Shown here: piece after piece, positions 18,995 to 29,375 of the stretch
Numbering within the stretch: position 1 is the stretch's first letter
Layout: each line of letters begins with the position of its first letter
NCBI GenBank assembly: GCA_038141425.1
Contig: JAYQIC010000003.1
Coordinates: forward strand, 173,035-237,034
Reading direction: 5' to 3'
Source of the DNA: UBA7985 sp038141425
GTDB taxonomy: Bacteria > Pseudomonadota > Alphaproteobacteria > UBA7985
Length of the DNA stretch: 64,000 nucleotides
Made by a program: the position numbers and the translations under genes
The notes under the pieces: generated by a model
Databases searched by the model: none
The model's input: the letters and a program-made list of their open reading frames with translations, nothing else
What the model was told of the DNA's origin: nothing

Positions 18995-19806
18995 GTTTCG
19001 TTGTTGCCAGCGACCTGACCCGTACCTTTGACCTGTCCGACCCGTGGATCGTGCGGGCGCTGACCCTGCGCCCCAAGCGGATCCTCAAGGCCGTCGACGC
19101 CGTGAACTTCCAGATCGAGCGCGGTTCCACCTACGCGCTGGTCGGCGAGTCCGGTTCTGGCAAGTCTACGATCGCCAACATGGTTGTCGGCCTGCTGCAG
19201 CCCTCGTCAGGGTCGATCACCATCGATGGCCGCAACCTCGCTGACGCCTCGCTCAATCGCCGGGAGCAGCAGGCCCAGCGACGCCGCATCCAGATGGTGT
19301 TCCAGAGCCCCTACGCCAGCCTCAACCCGCGCTGGAAAGTCGGCGATATCCTTGGCGAGCCGATCCGGGCCTTCGGTCTGATCGACGGCGCTAAGGCACA
19401 GCAGACGCGCATCGCCGAACTGCTGGAGCAGGTCGGGCTGAGCGCCAGCGACGCCAGCAAGTATCCGCACGAGTTCTCCGGGGGCCAGCGCCAGCGGATT
19501 TCCATCGCCCGCGCCCTTTCCAGCCAGCCGGAGGTGATCATCTGCGATGAGCCGACTTCGGCGCTGGACGTGTCGGTGCAGGCGCAGGTGCTGAACCTGC
19601 TCAAGGCACTGCAGAAGGATTTCGGTCTGACCTATCTATTCATCACTCACGATCTGGCGGTGGTTTCGACCATGGCCAACCGGATCGGGGTTCTGAATCA
19701 GGGGGTGCTGGTCGAGGAGCAGGATACGGCCGACCTGTTTTCCAAGCCGCAGCAGGACTACACCAAGATGCTGCTTTCCGCCGCGCCGAAAATCGAGTTT
19801 TCTTAA
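18991..19806 (+). CDS. ABC transporter ATP-binding protein, DppF/OppF type
   Basis: Intact 271-residue second ATPase of the importer. It shows Walker A GESGSGKST, Q-loop QMVFQSPYASLNPRW, signature FSGGQRQRISIARALS, Walker B VIICDEPTSALD and H-loop FITHDLAVV. The ATG overlaps the stop of the DppD-type gene (ATGA). It is shorter than many DppF proteins because it lacks the cysteine-bearing C-terminal extension and ends soon after QQDYTKMLLSAAPKIEF. It is followed 33 bases later by a ThDP-enzyme gene on the same strand, so importer and catabolic genes appear to form one transcript. Confidence 0.94.
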   Translation: MSFVVASDLTRTFDLSDPWIVRALTLRPKRILKAVDAVNFQIERGSTYALVGESGSGKSTIANMVVGLLQPSSGSITIDGRNLADASLNRREQQAQRRRIQMVFQSPYASLNPRWKVGDILGEPIRAFGLIDGAKAQQTRIAELLEQVGLSASDASKYPHEFSGGQRQRISIARALSSQPEVIICDEPTSALDVSVQAQVLNLLKALQKDFGLTYLFITHDLAVVSTMANRIGVLNQGVLVEEQDTADLFSKPQQDYTKMLLSAAPKIEFS

Positions 19807-19839
19807 GCCGTAAGCCGCTTCGCAGGAGACCAGAGCGCC

Positions 19840-21512
19840 ATGCAGTCGGGTGGTGAAATCCTTGTACGCAGCCTGATCAATCTCGGCGCCCGGACCTCGT
19901 TCGGGGTTCCGGGGGAATCCTACCTGCCGGTGCTCGATGCCCTGCACGACACGGCGGGACAGCTGGACTTCGTGTTGTGCCGGAACGAGGGCGGGGCCGC
20001 TTATATGGCGGCGGCCTACGGCAAGCTCACCGCGACGCCCGGCCTGTGCTGGGTCACGCGCGGGCCGGGGGCGACCAACGCCTCGATCGGCCTGCACACC
20101 GCGATGCAGGACAGCGCACCGTTGATCCTGTTCGTCGGGCAGGTCGGCACCGATATGCGAGGGCGCGAAGCGTTTCAGGAGCTCGACTACCGAGCGGTCT
20201 ATGGCTCCATGGTCAAATGGGCGACTGAAATCGACAGCGCCGATCGTATCCCCGAAATCGTCTCTCGCGCGTGGAAGACAGCAACGACAGGCCGTCCAGG
20301 ACCGGTGGTGGTGGCGCTGCCCGAAGACGTGCTTTCCGGGAAAAGCGCAGCAACCCCGCTGTCCGGGCCGATTGCGGTGGAAGAGGCAGCGCCGGGCGCC
20401 AGCGCGCTCGACACTCTGCGCGGGCATCTGGAGCAGGCCGAGCGGCCGCTGATCATGCTTGGCGGTGTCAACTGGCAGGAACCCAGCCAGCGCGCCATGG
20501 AGGCCTTTGCCGAAGCGAACGGCATTCCGGTGGTCACGGCCTTCCGCTATCAGGATTGCTTCGACAATTTTTCGCCGGTGTTCTGTGGCGAGGCGGGGGT
20601 CGGCATGCCCGCCCACGTCCAGCGCCTGATCCGCGAGGCGGATACCATCCTCGCCGTCAATCTGCGTTTGGGGAGATGACCACCCACGCCTACACCCTGC
20701 TGGATGTGCCTGAGCCGAGCCAGCGGCTGATCCACGTCCATCCGGAGCCCGGGGAGCTGGGGAAGATCTACGCGCCCGAGCTGGCGATACAGGCTGGCCC
20801 CAACGCCTTTGCTCAGGCGCTGTCTGCATTGGGACCGCTGGAACGGAGCGCGGCATCGTCCAGCGCCGCGGCTCATTGGCTGGCCAGGGGACAGGCGGAT
20901 TTTGCCGCCTTCTTCGCGCCCCCGGCCCAGCCTTCGCCGGTCGACATGGCGGCGGTGATGGCTTTCTTACGCGAACGCCTGCCCGAGGACGTGGTCCTGA
21001 CCAATGGTGCAGGGAATTTCACCGTGTGGCCGAACAAATTCTTCCGCTACGGGCCCAGAGCGCGCTTGCTTGCGCCGCAGTCGGGCGCCATGGGCTACGG
21101 CCTGCCCGCGGCCATTGCCGCCAAGGTCGCTGACCAGAACCGTTGCGTGGTCTGCTTTGCCGGAGACGGGGATTTCCAGATGAACTGTCAGGAGCTGGCA
21201 ACAGCGCGGCAGGCGGGGGCGCAGCCGATCGTTCTGGTGCTCAACAACGGTATTTACGGCACCATCCGCGCGCATCAGGAAACCCACTTCCCCGGCCGGG
21301 TCTCCTACACCGACATGGTCAGCCCCGACTTTGCGGCGCTGGCCCGGGCCTACGGCTTCCACGGTGAACGGGTTGAAAGCACAGCCGACTTCGAGGCTGC
21401 CTTTGAGCGTGCCATGGCGTCCGAGACCGGCGCGGTCCTCGATCTGGTGATCGCCGCCGAGGCCATCGCCCCGGGCAAGACCCTCAGCCAGATCCGCGCG
21501 GAAAACAGTTGA
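19840..21512 (+). CDS. ThDP-dependent enzyme of the acetolactate synthase family
   Basis: About 556 residues with three ThDP-enzyme domains. The N-terminal domain holds the catalytic glutamate (CRNEGGAAYMAAAYGKLT) and TRGPGATNASIG; the middle domain contains PLIMLGGVNWQEPSQ; the C-terminal domain holds the ThDP/Mg motif from CFAGDGDFQMNCQELATA to LVLNNGIYGTIRAH. One inserted base at about 20671 breaks the frame; the corrected join reads VNLRFGEMTTHAYTLLDV. No FAD-site feature could be confirmed by eye. Within an importer/hydantoinase operon it may act in decarboxylation or C-C cleavage of a 2-keto acid; true acetolactate synthesis is less likely as no small subunit gene follows. The substrate is unknown. 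Confidence 0.85.
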
Positions 21513-21537
21513 TGATGCCAAAGGGGGCATCCTGAGC

Positions 21538-22645
21538 ATGAAGCTGCCATCGACTATGAAGGCGGTGGTTACCACCGGCAACGGCGGTTTTGACAAGCTG
21601 TCCTACCAGGACGTGCCGGTGCCCCGACCCGGCCCGGGCGAAGCACTGCTGCGGGTGCTCGCCGCCGGGGTCAACAACACCGAAATCAACACCCGGCTGG
21701 GCTGGTATTCAGCCGAGGTGTCCACGGCGACCTCCAGCGTGTCGGACAGCGCTGCCAAAGCTGATACCGGGGACGAGCCGGGCAGAGACAAGGAAGATGG
21801 GGGCTGGGCGGGCAAGACACCCTTCCCACTGATTCAGGGCACGGACTGTTGCGGCGAGGTTGTTGAGCTGGGGCAGGGTGCTGACCCGGGTTTGCTGGGC
21901 CGGCGGGCGCTGATCCGTGCCAACATGCGACGGGAGGGTTTTGATAGCCTTGAGTGCGACTGGATGGCCTCCGACTTCGACGGCGCCTTCGCACAGTTTG
22001 TCAAAGTGCCGGCCTCGGAAGTGTTTCCGGTCGACTGTGACTGGTCTGACGCGGAACTGGCAACCATCCCCTGTGCCTACGCCACGGCTGAAACCATGCT
22101 CCACCGGGGCGGGGTCGAGGCGGGCGAGCACGTGCTGGTCATCGGCGCATCCGGCGGGGTTGGGTCGGCGGCGGTACAGCTGGCGCTGGCGCGCGGGGCT
22201 GCAGTCACGGCGGTCACCAGCGCCGACAAGCGGGATCGCGTCGCCGACCTTGGCGATATCCGGGTGATCGACCGTCGCCGCGATCTGGTTGCTGAGCTGG
22301 GAGAGTTCAGCGTCGATGCCGGTGGTCGATAACGTCGCAGGCGAGGGCTTTCCGGCCATGCTCAAGCTGCTGCGGCGCGGTGGGCGCCTGATGAGCTCCG
22401 GCGCCATTGCCGGACCGATCGTCGATCTTGATATGCGCGACCTGTACCTCAAAGACCTGCAGCTGATCGGCACCACAGCCTGGGATGAGCCGGTGTTCCC
22501 ACGCCTGATATCATTGATTGAAACCGGTCAGATCCGGCCGCTGCTCGACCGGACTTTCGCGCTCGAAGACATTGTTGAGGCGCAACGGGCGTTTCTGGAG
22601 AAAACCCACGTCGGCAACTTTGTCCTGATCCCGCCGCCGCTCTGA
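21538..22645 (+). CDS. NAD(P)H:quinone oxidoreductase-like / MDR-family dehydrogenase
   Basis: About 368 residues of the medium-chain dehydrogenase superfamily. The GroES-like N-terminus (MKAVVTTGNGGFDKLSYQDV, GPGEALLRVLAAGVNNTEIN) is followed by a Rossmann domain with GASGGVGSAAVQLALARGA and a C-terminus ending THVGNFVLIPP. An insertion of about 35 polar residues (roughly 65-100, SSVSDSAAKADTGDEPGRDK) lies after the NTEIN region. No structural-zinc cysteine cluster is evident, so the quinone oxidoreductase branch is favoured over zinc alcohol dehydrogenases. An extra C at about 22316 breaks the frame; the correction gives VDAVVDNVAGEGF. It starts 25 bases after the ThDP-enzyme gene. Confidence 0.82.
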
Positions 22646-22785
22646 GCGCCGAAAGCCCGCTGCGCCGGGCCTTTGGACGTCGCTCGGCTGTCGGAAACGC
22701 CAAAGTGGGCCGTGGCTGCCGACGCTAATTCCGGATCTCATAGAGGGCGTCGTCCGAACCGACGCTGCAAGCAGGAGCCCGCACC

Positions 22786-25233
22786 ATGCCAGAGGTCATC
22801 AAGGAAGCCACCAGCACCGGAAAGAAGCTGCCCACCCACGCCAAGGTCGTAATTATCGGCGGCGGTGTCGTGGGGTGTTCGATCCTGTTCCACCTAGCCA
22901 AATTCGGCTGGAAGGACGCCGTCCTGCTCGAGCGTGACGAGCTGACCTCCGGGTCGTCGTGGCACGCGGCGGGTCAGATCCACACCATCAGCTCGGACCC
23001 CAACATCTCGCGCCTGCAGAGCTATACCATCGGTCTTTACAAGGAGATCGAGGAGCTTTCCGGACAGTCGGTCGGTCTGCATATGACCGGCGGGTTCTAT
23101 CTGGCGTCCAACAAGACCTGGTACGACTACCTCAAGCGCGAGCGGTCCAAGGCGCGCTACATGGGGCTGCAGCAGGAGTTTATCTCCTTGCAGGAAGTCG
23201 CCGAGCGCCACCCGCTGATCGATCCCAAGCACTATCTGGCCGCCCTGTGGGATGATCAGGACGGAGATCTTGACCCCTCCGGGACCACGTACGCCTTCGC
23301 CAAGGCGGCCCGGCACTATGGCGCACAATACTTTACCCACACCCCGGCGACCGAAACCACTCAGCGCGCCGATGGCACCTGGGACGTCACCACGCCCCAC
23401 GGCACCATCAATGCCGAATACATCGTAAACTGTGGCGGGCTGTGGGCGCGCGAGGTCGGCCATATGTCGGGGTTGAACTTCCCCGTCCAGCCTATGGAGC
23501 ATCACTACCTGCTGACCGAGGGCATCGACGAGATCGTCAACCATCCGACCCGCTTGCCCTGCGGCATCGACTACGAGGCCAATCTCTACTTCCGTCAGGA
23601 GCGCGACGGCATGCTGCTGGGCACCTACGAGCCGGTCGGTGTGCCGTGGAAGGTCGAGGGAACGCCCTGGGACTTCGGTCACGAACTGCTCAACCCCAAC
23701 CTCGAACACATCGCCGACCGGCTGGAACTTGGCTTCGAGCGCATTCCGGCGCTGGCCAACGCCGGCATCCGGCAGGCGGTCAATGGTCCCTTCACCTTCG
23801 GCCCTGACGGCAACCCCATGATCGGGCCGGTCCCCGGCATGCACAACTACTGGTGCGCCGTGGGGGTTATGGCCGGCTTCTGCCAAGGCGGGGGCGTTGG
23901 CCTGACCATGGCCGAGTGGATGATTGACGGCGAGCCTTCGATCGATGTCTGGGCCATGGATGTGGCGCGCTTTGGCAGCTGGGCTTCGCCTGACTGGGGC
24001 ACGGTCAAGTCCACCGAGAACTACGAGCGCCGCTTTGTCATGACCTTCCCCAACGAAACCCTGCCCAAAGGGACGGCGGCAGCAGACCACGGCGCTCTAT
24101 GACCGGCTGGTCGCGCGCGGTGCACGCATGGGGCAGTCGTTTGGCCTCGAGCACGCGCTGTGGTTCGCGGACAGTCCTGAAGACGCGTGGGAAGACCCGA
24201 CCTTCGAGCGTAACCGCAGCCACGATTACGTCGCCCGCGAGTGTGAGACGGTGCGCAACGGTGTTGGCGGTATCGAGCTTGCCAACTTCGCCAAGCACAG
24301 CATCACCGGCCCCGGCGCGCGGGACTGGCTCAACCGCACCATGGCGGGGCACGTCCCCAAGCCCGGCCGGCTGACGCTGACGCCCATGCTGACCGAGAAG
24401 GGCCGTCTTTACGGTGACTTGACCGTGGCCTGCCTTGGCGATGAGGACTTCATGCTGTTCGGCTCCGGCGCCATGCAGGACGCCCACAGCCGGTTTTTCG
24501 CGCGCACGCTGCCCGACACCGTCCGGCACCAGAATGAGACCGGCGGTTGGCACGGGATTGGCCTTGCCGGGCCGCAGTCGCGCGGGCTGCTGCAGCGGAT
24601 CACCCGGCTTGATGTCTCTGCCGACGCGCTCAAGTTCCGCGATACCCGCCGGACGTTCGTCGGCGGCGTGCCAGTGATCCTGAACCGGCTGAGCTTCTCC
24701 GGTGAGCTGGGCTTTGAGATCTACTGCCGCCCGCAATTCCTGCTGCTGCTCTCCGAGGCTATCGAGGAAGCCGGGGCCGACCTCGATTATCGCTGGTACG
24801 GTGCCCGCACGCTCATGTCGCTGCGGCTGGAAAAGGGCTGGGGGGCCTGGGGCCTCGAATTCCGCCCGGATTTCAACGCGGTGGAATCCGGCATGGACGT
24901 GTTCATCAACTGGAACAAGGACTTCGTGGGCAAGGAAGCCACAGCCCGTTTCCGGGACGAGGGCGTGGACCGCAAGCTCGTCACCCTGACCGTCGACACC
25001 CCGATGGACGTAACGCTGGACGAAGCCGTGCTGGTCAACGATGCAGCGGTCGGCTACATCACATCGGGGGCTATGCGCACCACGTGGGCAAGTCCATGGC
25101 CATGGCCTATGTCGCTGGCGAACACGCGGCGGCGGGAACGGTGGTCAACGTCGAGATCATGGGTGAGAGGTACCCTGCTGAAGTGCAGGGTGCGCCGCTC
25201 TACGACCCCAACGGGGGCCGGATGCGCAGCTGA
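22786..25233 (+). CDS. Dimethylglycine/sarcosine dehydrogenase-like flavoprotein (DAO plus GCV_T domains)
   Basis: A two-part flavoenzyme of about 815 residues predicted to demethylate an N-methylated amino acid. The N-terminal DAO domain opens with KVVIIGGGVVGCSILFHLAK and ERDELTSGSSWHAAGQIH, where the histidine matches the covalent FAD site known in dimethylglycine dehydrogenase. Residues from about 440 form an aminomethyltransferase-type (GCV_T) folate domain: ELANFAKHSITGPGARDWLN, LTLTPMLTEKGRLYGDLTV, GELGFEIYC and KDFVGKEA. Breaks near 24058 and 25069 split it; the second is a missing G restoring TSGGYAHHVGKSMAMAYV and stop 25233. It lies 140 bases after the MDR gene and 57 bases before hyuA. 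Creatinine or N-methylhydantoin routes end in sarcosine, which fits this gene order. Confidence 0.88.
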
Positions 25234-25290
25234 CGGCCGGGACAGGCAAGGCCTTCCCGCGCGCTGTTTTGATGAGGGAGGGCTTGGCCC

Positions 25291-27380
25291 ATGGACGTCC
25301 GCCTTGGCGTCGATATCGGTGGCACTTTCACCGACGTGGTGCTGGAAACACCTGCTGGCCTGACCTCGACCAAGGTGCTGACCACCTACGCCGCGCCTGA
25401 AGACGCGATTATCGAGGGCATGAACCGGGTCTGCGCGCAGGCCGGTGTCCAAACCGAGGCGATTGAGCAGATCATCCACGGCACCACGCTCGCCACCAAC
25501 GCCCTGATCGAGCGGCGCGGCGCCCGCACGGCGCTGATCACCACCGAAGGCTTTCGCGACGTGATCGAAATGCGGACCGAGAGCCGCTTCGAACAATACG
25601 ACCTCAACCTGCGCCTTCCCGACCCGTTGCTGCCCCGCAACCAGCGCCTGACCCTGCGCGAGCGGGTCGATGCCGGCGGGGAGGTGCTGATGCCGCTAGA
25701 CCCTGCCGATATCAAGGCGATTGCGGACCAGATTGAAGAAGCCGGATACGAGAGCGTCGCCATCGGCCTGCTGCACAGCTACCTCAACGACAGCCACGAG
25801 CGACAGATCGCCGAGGTGCTGGCCCGGCGCCTGCCACAGGTGACGCTGTCGCTGTCCAGCGAGGTCTCGCCCCAGATGCGGGAATATGAGCGCTTCAACA
25901 CCACAATTGCCAACGCCTACATCAAGCCGCTGATGAAGTCCTATCTGGGGCGCCTTGAAGGGCGCCTGGCCGAACAAGGTGTGGCCTGCCCGATCTTCCT
26001 GATGCACTCGGGCGGGGGTATCATCAGCCTTGAGAGCGCGGCTGAATTCCCGGTTCGGCTGGTCGAGAGCGGGCCCGCAGGTGGGGCGGTGTTTGCGGCG
26101 CACATCGGCGGACGCCACGGCCTCGACCGGGTGCTGTCCTTCGACATGGGCGGGACAACGGCGAAAATCTGCCTGATCAAGAACCAGACGCCCAAAACCG
26201 CCCGGGTGTTCGAAGTCGCCCGCACCTATCGCTTCAAGAAGGGCTCGGGCATGCCGATTTCGATCCCGGTGATCGATATGGTCGAGATCGGCGCCGGTGG
26301 TGGCTCGCTGGCCCACGTCGACGCGCTGCAGCAGATCCGGGTTGGGCCTGAGTCGGCGGGATCAGAGCCGGGACCAGCCTGCTACGGCCGGGGCGGTACC
26401 CGCCCAGCGGTCACGGATGCCGATCTGGTGCAGGGCAAACTGGACCCCAACAATTTTGCAGCTGGTTCGATCCGGCTGGATGAAGCCGCCTCCAAGGCGG
26501 CGCTGGAGAGCGAACTGGGCGCACCGCTCGGGCTGGATGCGCTGGAGGCGGCCTTTGGCCTGACCGAGGTTGTTGACGAGAACATGTCCAATGCCGCCCG
26601 CGTCCACGCGGTGGAGAATGGCGAGGACCTCAGCGACTACACCATGATTGCCTTCGGCGGGGCCGCACCGCTGCACGCCGCCCGCCTGTCGGAAAAGCTG
26701 GGTATCCGCCGCTGTCTGATCCCGCCCGGTGCAGGGGTCGGCTCGGCCATCGGCTTTCTGCGGGCGCCTTTCAGCTTCGAGGCAACCCGCAGCGTCTACG
26801 TCGAGTTTTCCGCCTTCGACGCCGCGCTTGTGGCGGAGACGCTGGCCGAACTGCGTACCGAGGCGACCGACTTTGTCCGTTCTTGCGACGCCAACGCGCC
26901 GATTGAGGCCGAGTACAAGGTCTACATGCGCTATCGGGGGCAGGGCTGGGAGATCCCCGTGATCCTGACGGCACAGCAGGCCGCCAAGCCTGATATGGAA
27001 ACCTTAAAGGCGCTGTTCGAAGCCGACTACACCACCCTTTTTGGCCGAACGGTTGCGGGACTGGAGATCGAAGCCACCGTGTGGGCGGTCAATGCCAGCA
27101 CGCCGACCCCGCCGGTGGAACCCCTGCCACCCTTGACTGAGACTGCCGGATCGACGACGGGCCCCGCCGGAGCGGGTGCAACGCGCGATATTTTCGACGC
27201 GGCGCTGGGACAGACCGTGCGTGCTGCCGTGGTGCCACGGGAAGCGCTGGCCATCGGGGAGCATCTCGCCGGGCCTGCCGCCATCTACGAGGACGAGACA
27301 ACCGTGATTGTCCCCACCAGCCGCAGCGCAAGGATCCAGCCCGACGGCTGCATCGACCTGACGGCAGAAGAGGGGGCTGA
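25291..27380 (+). CDS. hyuA: Hydantoinase/oxoprolinase family protein, HyuA-type subunit
   Basis: ATP-dependent amidohydrolase subunit (N-methylhydantoinase A / 5-oxoprolinase N-terminal family), about 696 residues. The ASKHA-type nucleotide site is visible: RLGVDIGGTFTDVVLETPAG at the N-terminus, IIHGTTLATNALIERRGA, and further on DMGGTTAKICLIK and MVEIGAGGGSLAHVD. The C-terminal part carries GGAAPLHAARLSEKLGI. The open frame runs on to 27426 and into hyuB, but one missing G in the G run at 27372-27376 would give a TGA at 27378-27380, three bases before the hyuB ATG, a normal operon spacing. I favour that end. Partner of HyuB; the cyclic amide substrate is unknown, with N-methylhydantoin plausible from the flavoprotein next door. 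Confidence 0.9.
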
Positions 27381-27383
27381 GCC

Positions 27384-29087
27384 ATGGCATCGACTGTTTC
27401 TAAGCAGGTTATGTGGAACCGTCTGATCTCTGTTGTCGAGGAGCAGGCGCAGGCGCTGGTGCGGACCGCTTTCTCAACGTCGGTCCGAGAGGCCGGGGAT
27501 CTCTCCGCCGGGGTCTATGACGCGCAGGGGCGGATGCTGGCCCAGGCAGTGACCGGCACGCCCGGGCACGTCAACGCCATGGCCGATGCCGTTCCCCACT
27601 TCATGCGCCGGATCGGCGTTGAGACCATGGCCGAGGGTGATGTCTACATCACCAATGATCCGTGGGAGGGGACCGGGCACCTGCACGACATCACGGTCGT
27701 TACGCCGTCGTTCAAGGCCGGGGTGCTGGTGGGCTTTTTCGCCTGCACCGCCCACATTGTAGATATAGGCGGGCGTGGCTTCGGGGCTGATGCCAACTCG
27801 GTCTATGAGGAAGGCCTCTATATCCCGATCATGCGGCTGATGGATCGCGGCTCGGTGGATCAGACGCTGCTGCGCATCATCCGGGGAAACGTTCGCGAGC
27901 CCGATCAGCTGGTCGGGGATGTCTACGCGCTGGCGACCTGCAACGAGATTGGTCACCGCCGCCTGACTGAGATGATGGACGAGTTCGACCTCGCCGACCT
28001 CGAAGAAATAGCGGCCTTCATCCTCGATAACTCGCGTCGCGCGACGCAGGAAAAGATCAACGCACTCCAGCCGGGGCAGGCAGCCGGAGAGATGTGGATC
28101 GACGGCTACAGCAACCCGGTCCGGTTGGCCGTTTCTGTCAACATTGAGAACGACCGCATCTGCGCTGATTTTGCCGGGACGTCAGGCCTTGACCCCAAGG
28201 GCATCAACGTGCCGATGGTCTATACCAAGGCCTACGCCTGCTACGCGCTCAAGTGTGCCATTGCGCCGGAGATCCCCAACAACGCGGCCTCGCTCGCGCC
28301 GTTCGAGATCACCGCGCCGCAGGATAGCATCGTTAACGCCGTACACCCGGCACCGGTGGCGCTACGGCATGTCATCGGACACATGATCCCCGATACGGTT
28401 TACGAGGCGCTGGACCAGCTCCTGCCGCGCACGGTGCCAGCGCAGGGTGCCGGGACGCTCTGCAACTTTCAGGTCTCGCTGCGGCCTAGGACGGATGCTC
28501 CGGCGCCTGCCCACGCCCGCCGGTCAGAGGTGCTGACCTTCAACTCCGGCGGGGCCGGCGCCCGCCCGGGTGTCGACGGCCTCAACGCGACGGCCTTCCC
28601 CAGTGGGGTGATGACCATGCCGGTCGAGGCGACTGAGCACGCCGGACCGGTCATTATCTGGCGTAAGGAGCTGAGGCCAGACAGCGGCGGTGCCGGTGCC
28701 TTTCGTGGCGGTGTCGGGCAGTACATGGAAGTCGGCGCTCGCGAAGGGCACGAGTTCGACTTCTCGGCCATGTTCGACCGCGTCGACCATCCGGCGCTGG
28801 GCCGGGCAGGGGGCGGCAGCGGGGCACCGACCACGCTGACCCGCAGTGACGGCACCACCATGCGCGGCAAGGGTAAGCAGTTTGTGCCCCACGGTCAGCG
28901 CGTGGCAATGGCCTTCCCCGGCGGTGGCGGTTACGGGCTGGCCAGCGAGCGCGATCGGGCGCTGGTCAGGGAAGACCTCGCCCAGGGCTACATCAGTGAA
29001 GCCTCGGCCCGGGACGTCTTCGGATTGAGCGAAGACGACATCGCCGACGCGATCGAGGCCGGACGTCTGGGGCGCTCGGTTAAATGA
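27384..29087 (+). CDS. hyuB: Hydantoinase B/oxoprolinase family protein, HyuB-type subunit
   Basis: Intact 567-residue partner of HyuA (N-methylhydantoinase B family). Recognisable segments are MWNRLISVVEEQAQALVRTA, STSVREAGDLSAGVYDAQGR, DVYITNDPWEGTGHLHD, whose Asp and His probably bind metal, and VDIGGRGFGADANSVYEEG. The C-terminal region has the glycine-rich stretch RPDSGGAGAFRGGVGQYMEV and PGGGGYG, both typical. With HyuA it would open a cyclic amide with ATP hydrolysis. The end of the gene closes the long rightward operon that begins with the importer at 14453. Confidence 0.93.
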   Translation: MASTVSKQVMWNRLISVVEEQAQALVRTAFSTSVREAGDLSAGVYDAQGRMLAQAVTGTPGHVNAMADAVPHFMRRIGVETMAEGDVYITNDPWEGTGHLHDITVVTPSFKAGVLVGFFACTAHIVDIGGRGFGADANSVYEEGLYIPIMRLMDRGSVDQTLLRIIRGNVREPDQLVGDVYALATCNEIGHRRLTEMMDEFDLADLEEIAAFILDNSRRATQEKINALQPGQAAGEMWIDGYSNPVRLAVSVNIENDRICADFAGTSGLDPKGINVPMVYTKAYACYALKCAIAPEIPNNAASLAPFEITAPQDSIVNAVHPAPVALRHVIGHMIPDTVYEALDQLLPRTVPAQGAGTLCNFQVSLRPRTDAPAPAHARRSEVLTFNSGGAGARPGVDGLNATAFPSGVMTMPVEATEHAGPVIIWRKELRPDSGGAGAFRGGVGQYMEVGAREGHEFDFSAMFDRVDHPALGRAGGGSGAPTTLTRSDGTTMRGKGKQFVPHGQRVAMAFPGGGGYGLASERDRALVREDLAQGYISEASARDVFGLSEDDIADAIEAGRLGRSVK

Positions 29088-29375
29088 CCCGAAAGCGGCG
29101 CTGATAAAGGGGCTGAACCCCTGCGCACTGCATAGCCTTGGCCTATGTTGGCATTCAAAAATTCGATTTTACTGAAGGAGCACTCACCGGCAATCTGTCG
29201 GGATCGTGAAAGCGGTTGGAGATGCCCGTCTTCTGAGGGGGCATTTGCAAGCCCTTACATTAGGAATTCGTGACCTATTTTGTTGACACCTCAACAAAAT
29301 ATGGACAAGTTTTGGCAGTGTCAGATCGGGTGTTTTGCCCCGGTTTGTCGAGCTCTGAGTCTATGGGAGGCTGAT
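29088..29375. promoter_or_regulatory. Regulatory spacer upstream of the TRAP transporter
   Basis: A 288-base spacer after hyuB that contains no gene I can support. It holds a perfect 10-base inverted repeat with a 4-base gap at 29277-29300 (listed separately), AT-rich sequence around 29150-29170, and the ribosome site GGGAGG at 29365-29370. Confidence 0.55.
29277..29300. promoter_or_regulatory. Perfect 10-bp inverted repeat, candidate operator
   Basis: ATTTTGTTGA - CACC - TCAACAAAAT, perfectly symmetrical. There is no following T tract, so a terminator is unlikely. It lies about 75 bases upstream of the TRAP permease start, where a repressor or activator dimer could bind. Confidence 0.55.

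Noticed and set aside
18029..19806. Two ATPase genes as a recent tandem duplication
   Set aside because: They are the normal, diverged DppD and DppF pair of peptide-type importers.
27381..27426. HyuA extending 46 bases into hyuB
   Set aside because: The extra tail is unlike the family, and one missing G in the preceding run restores a stop three bases before the hyuB start.
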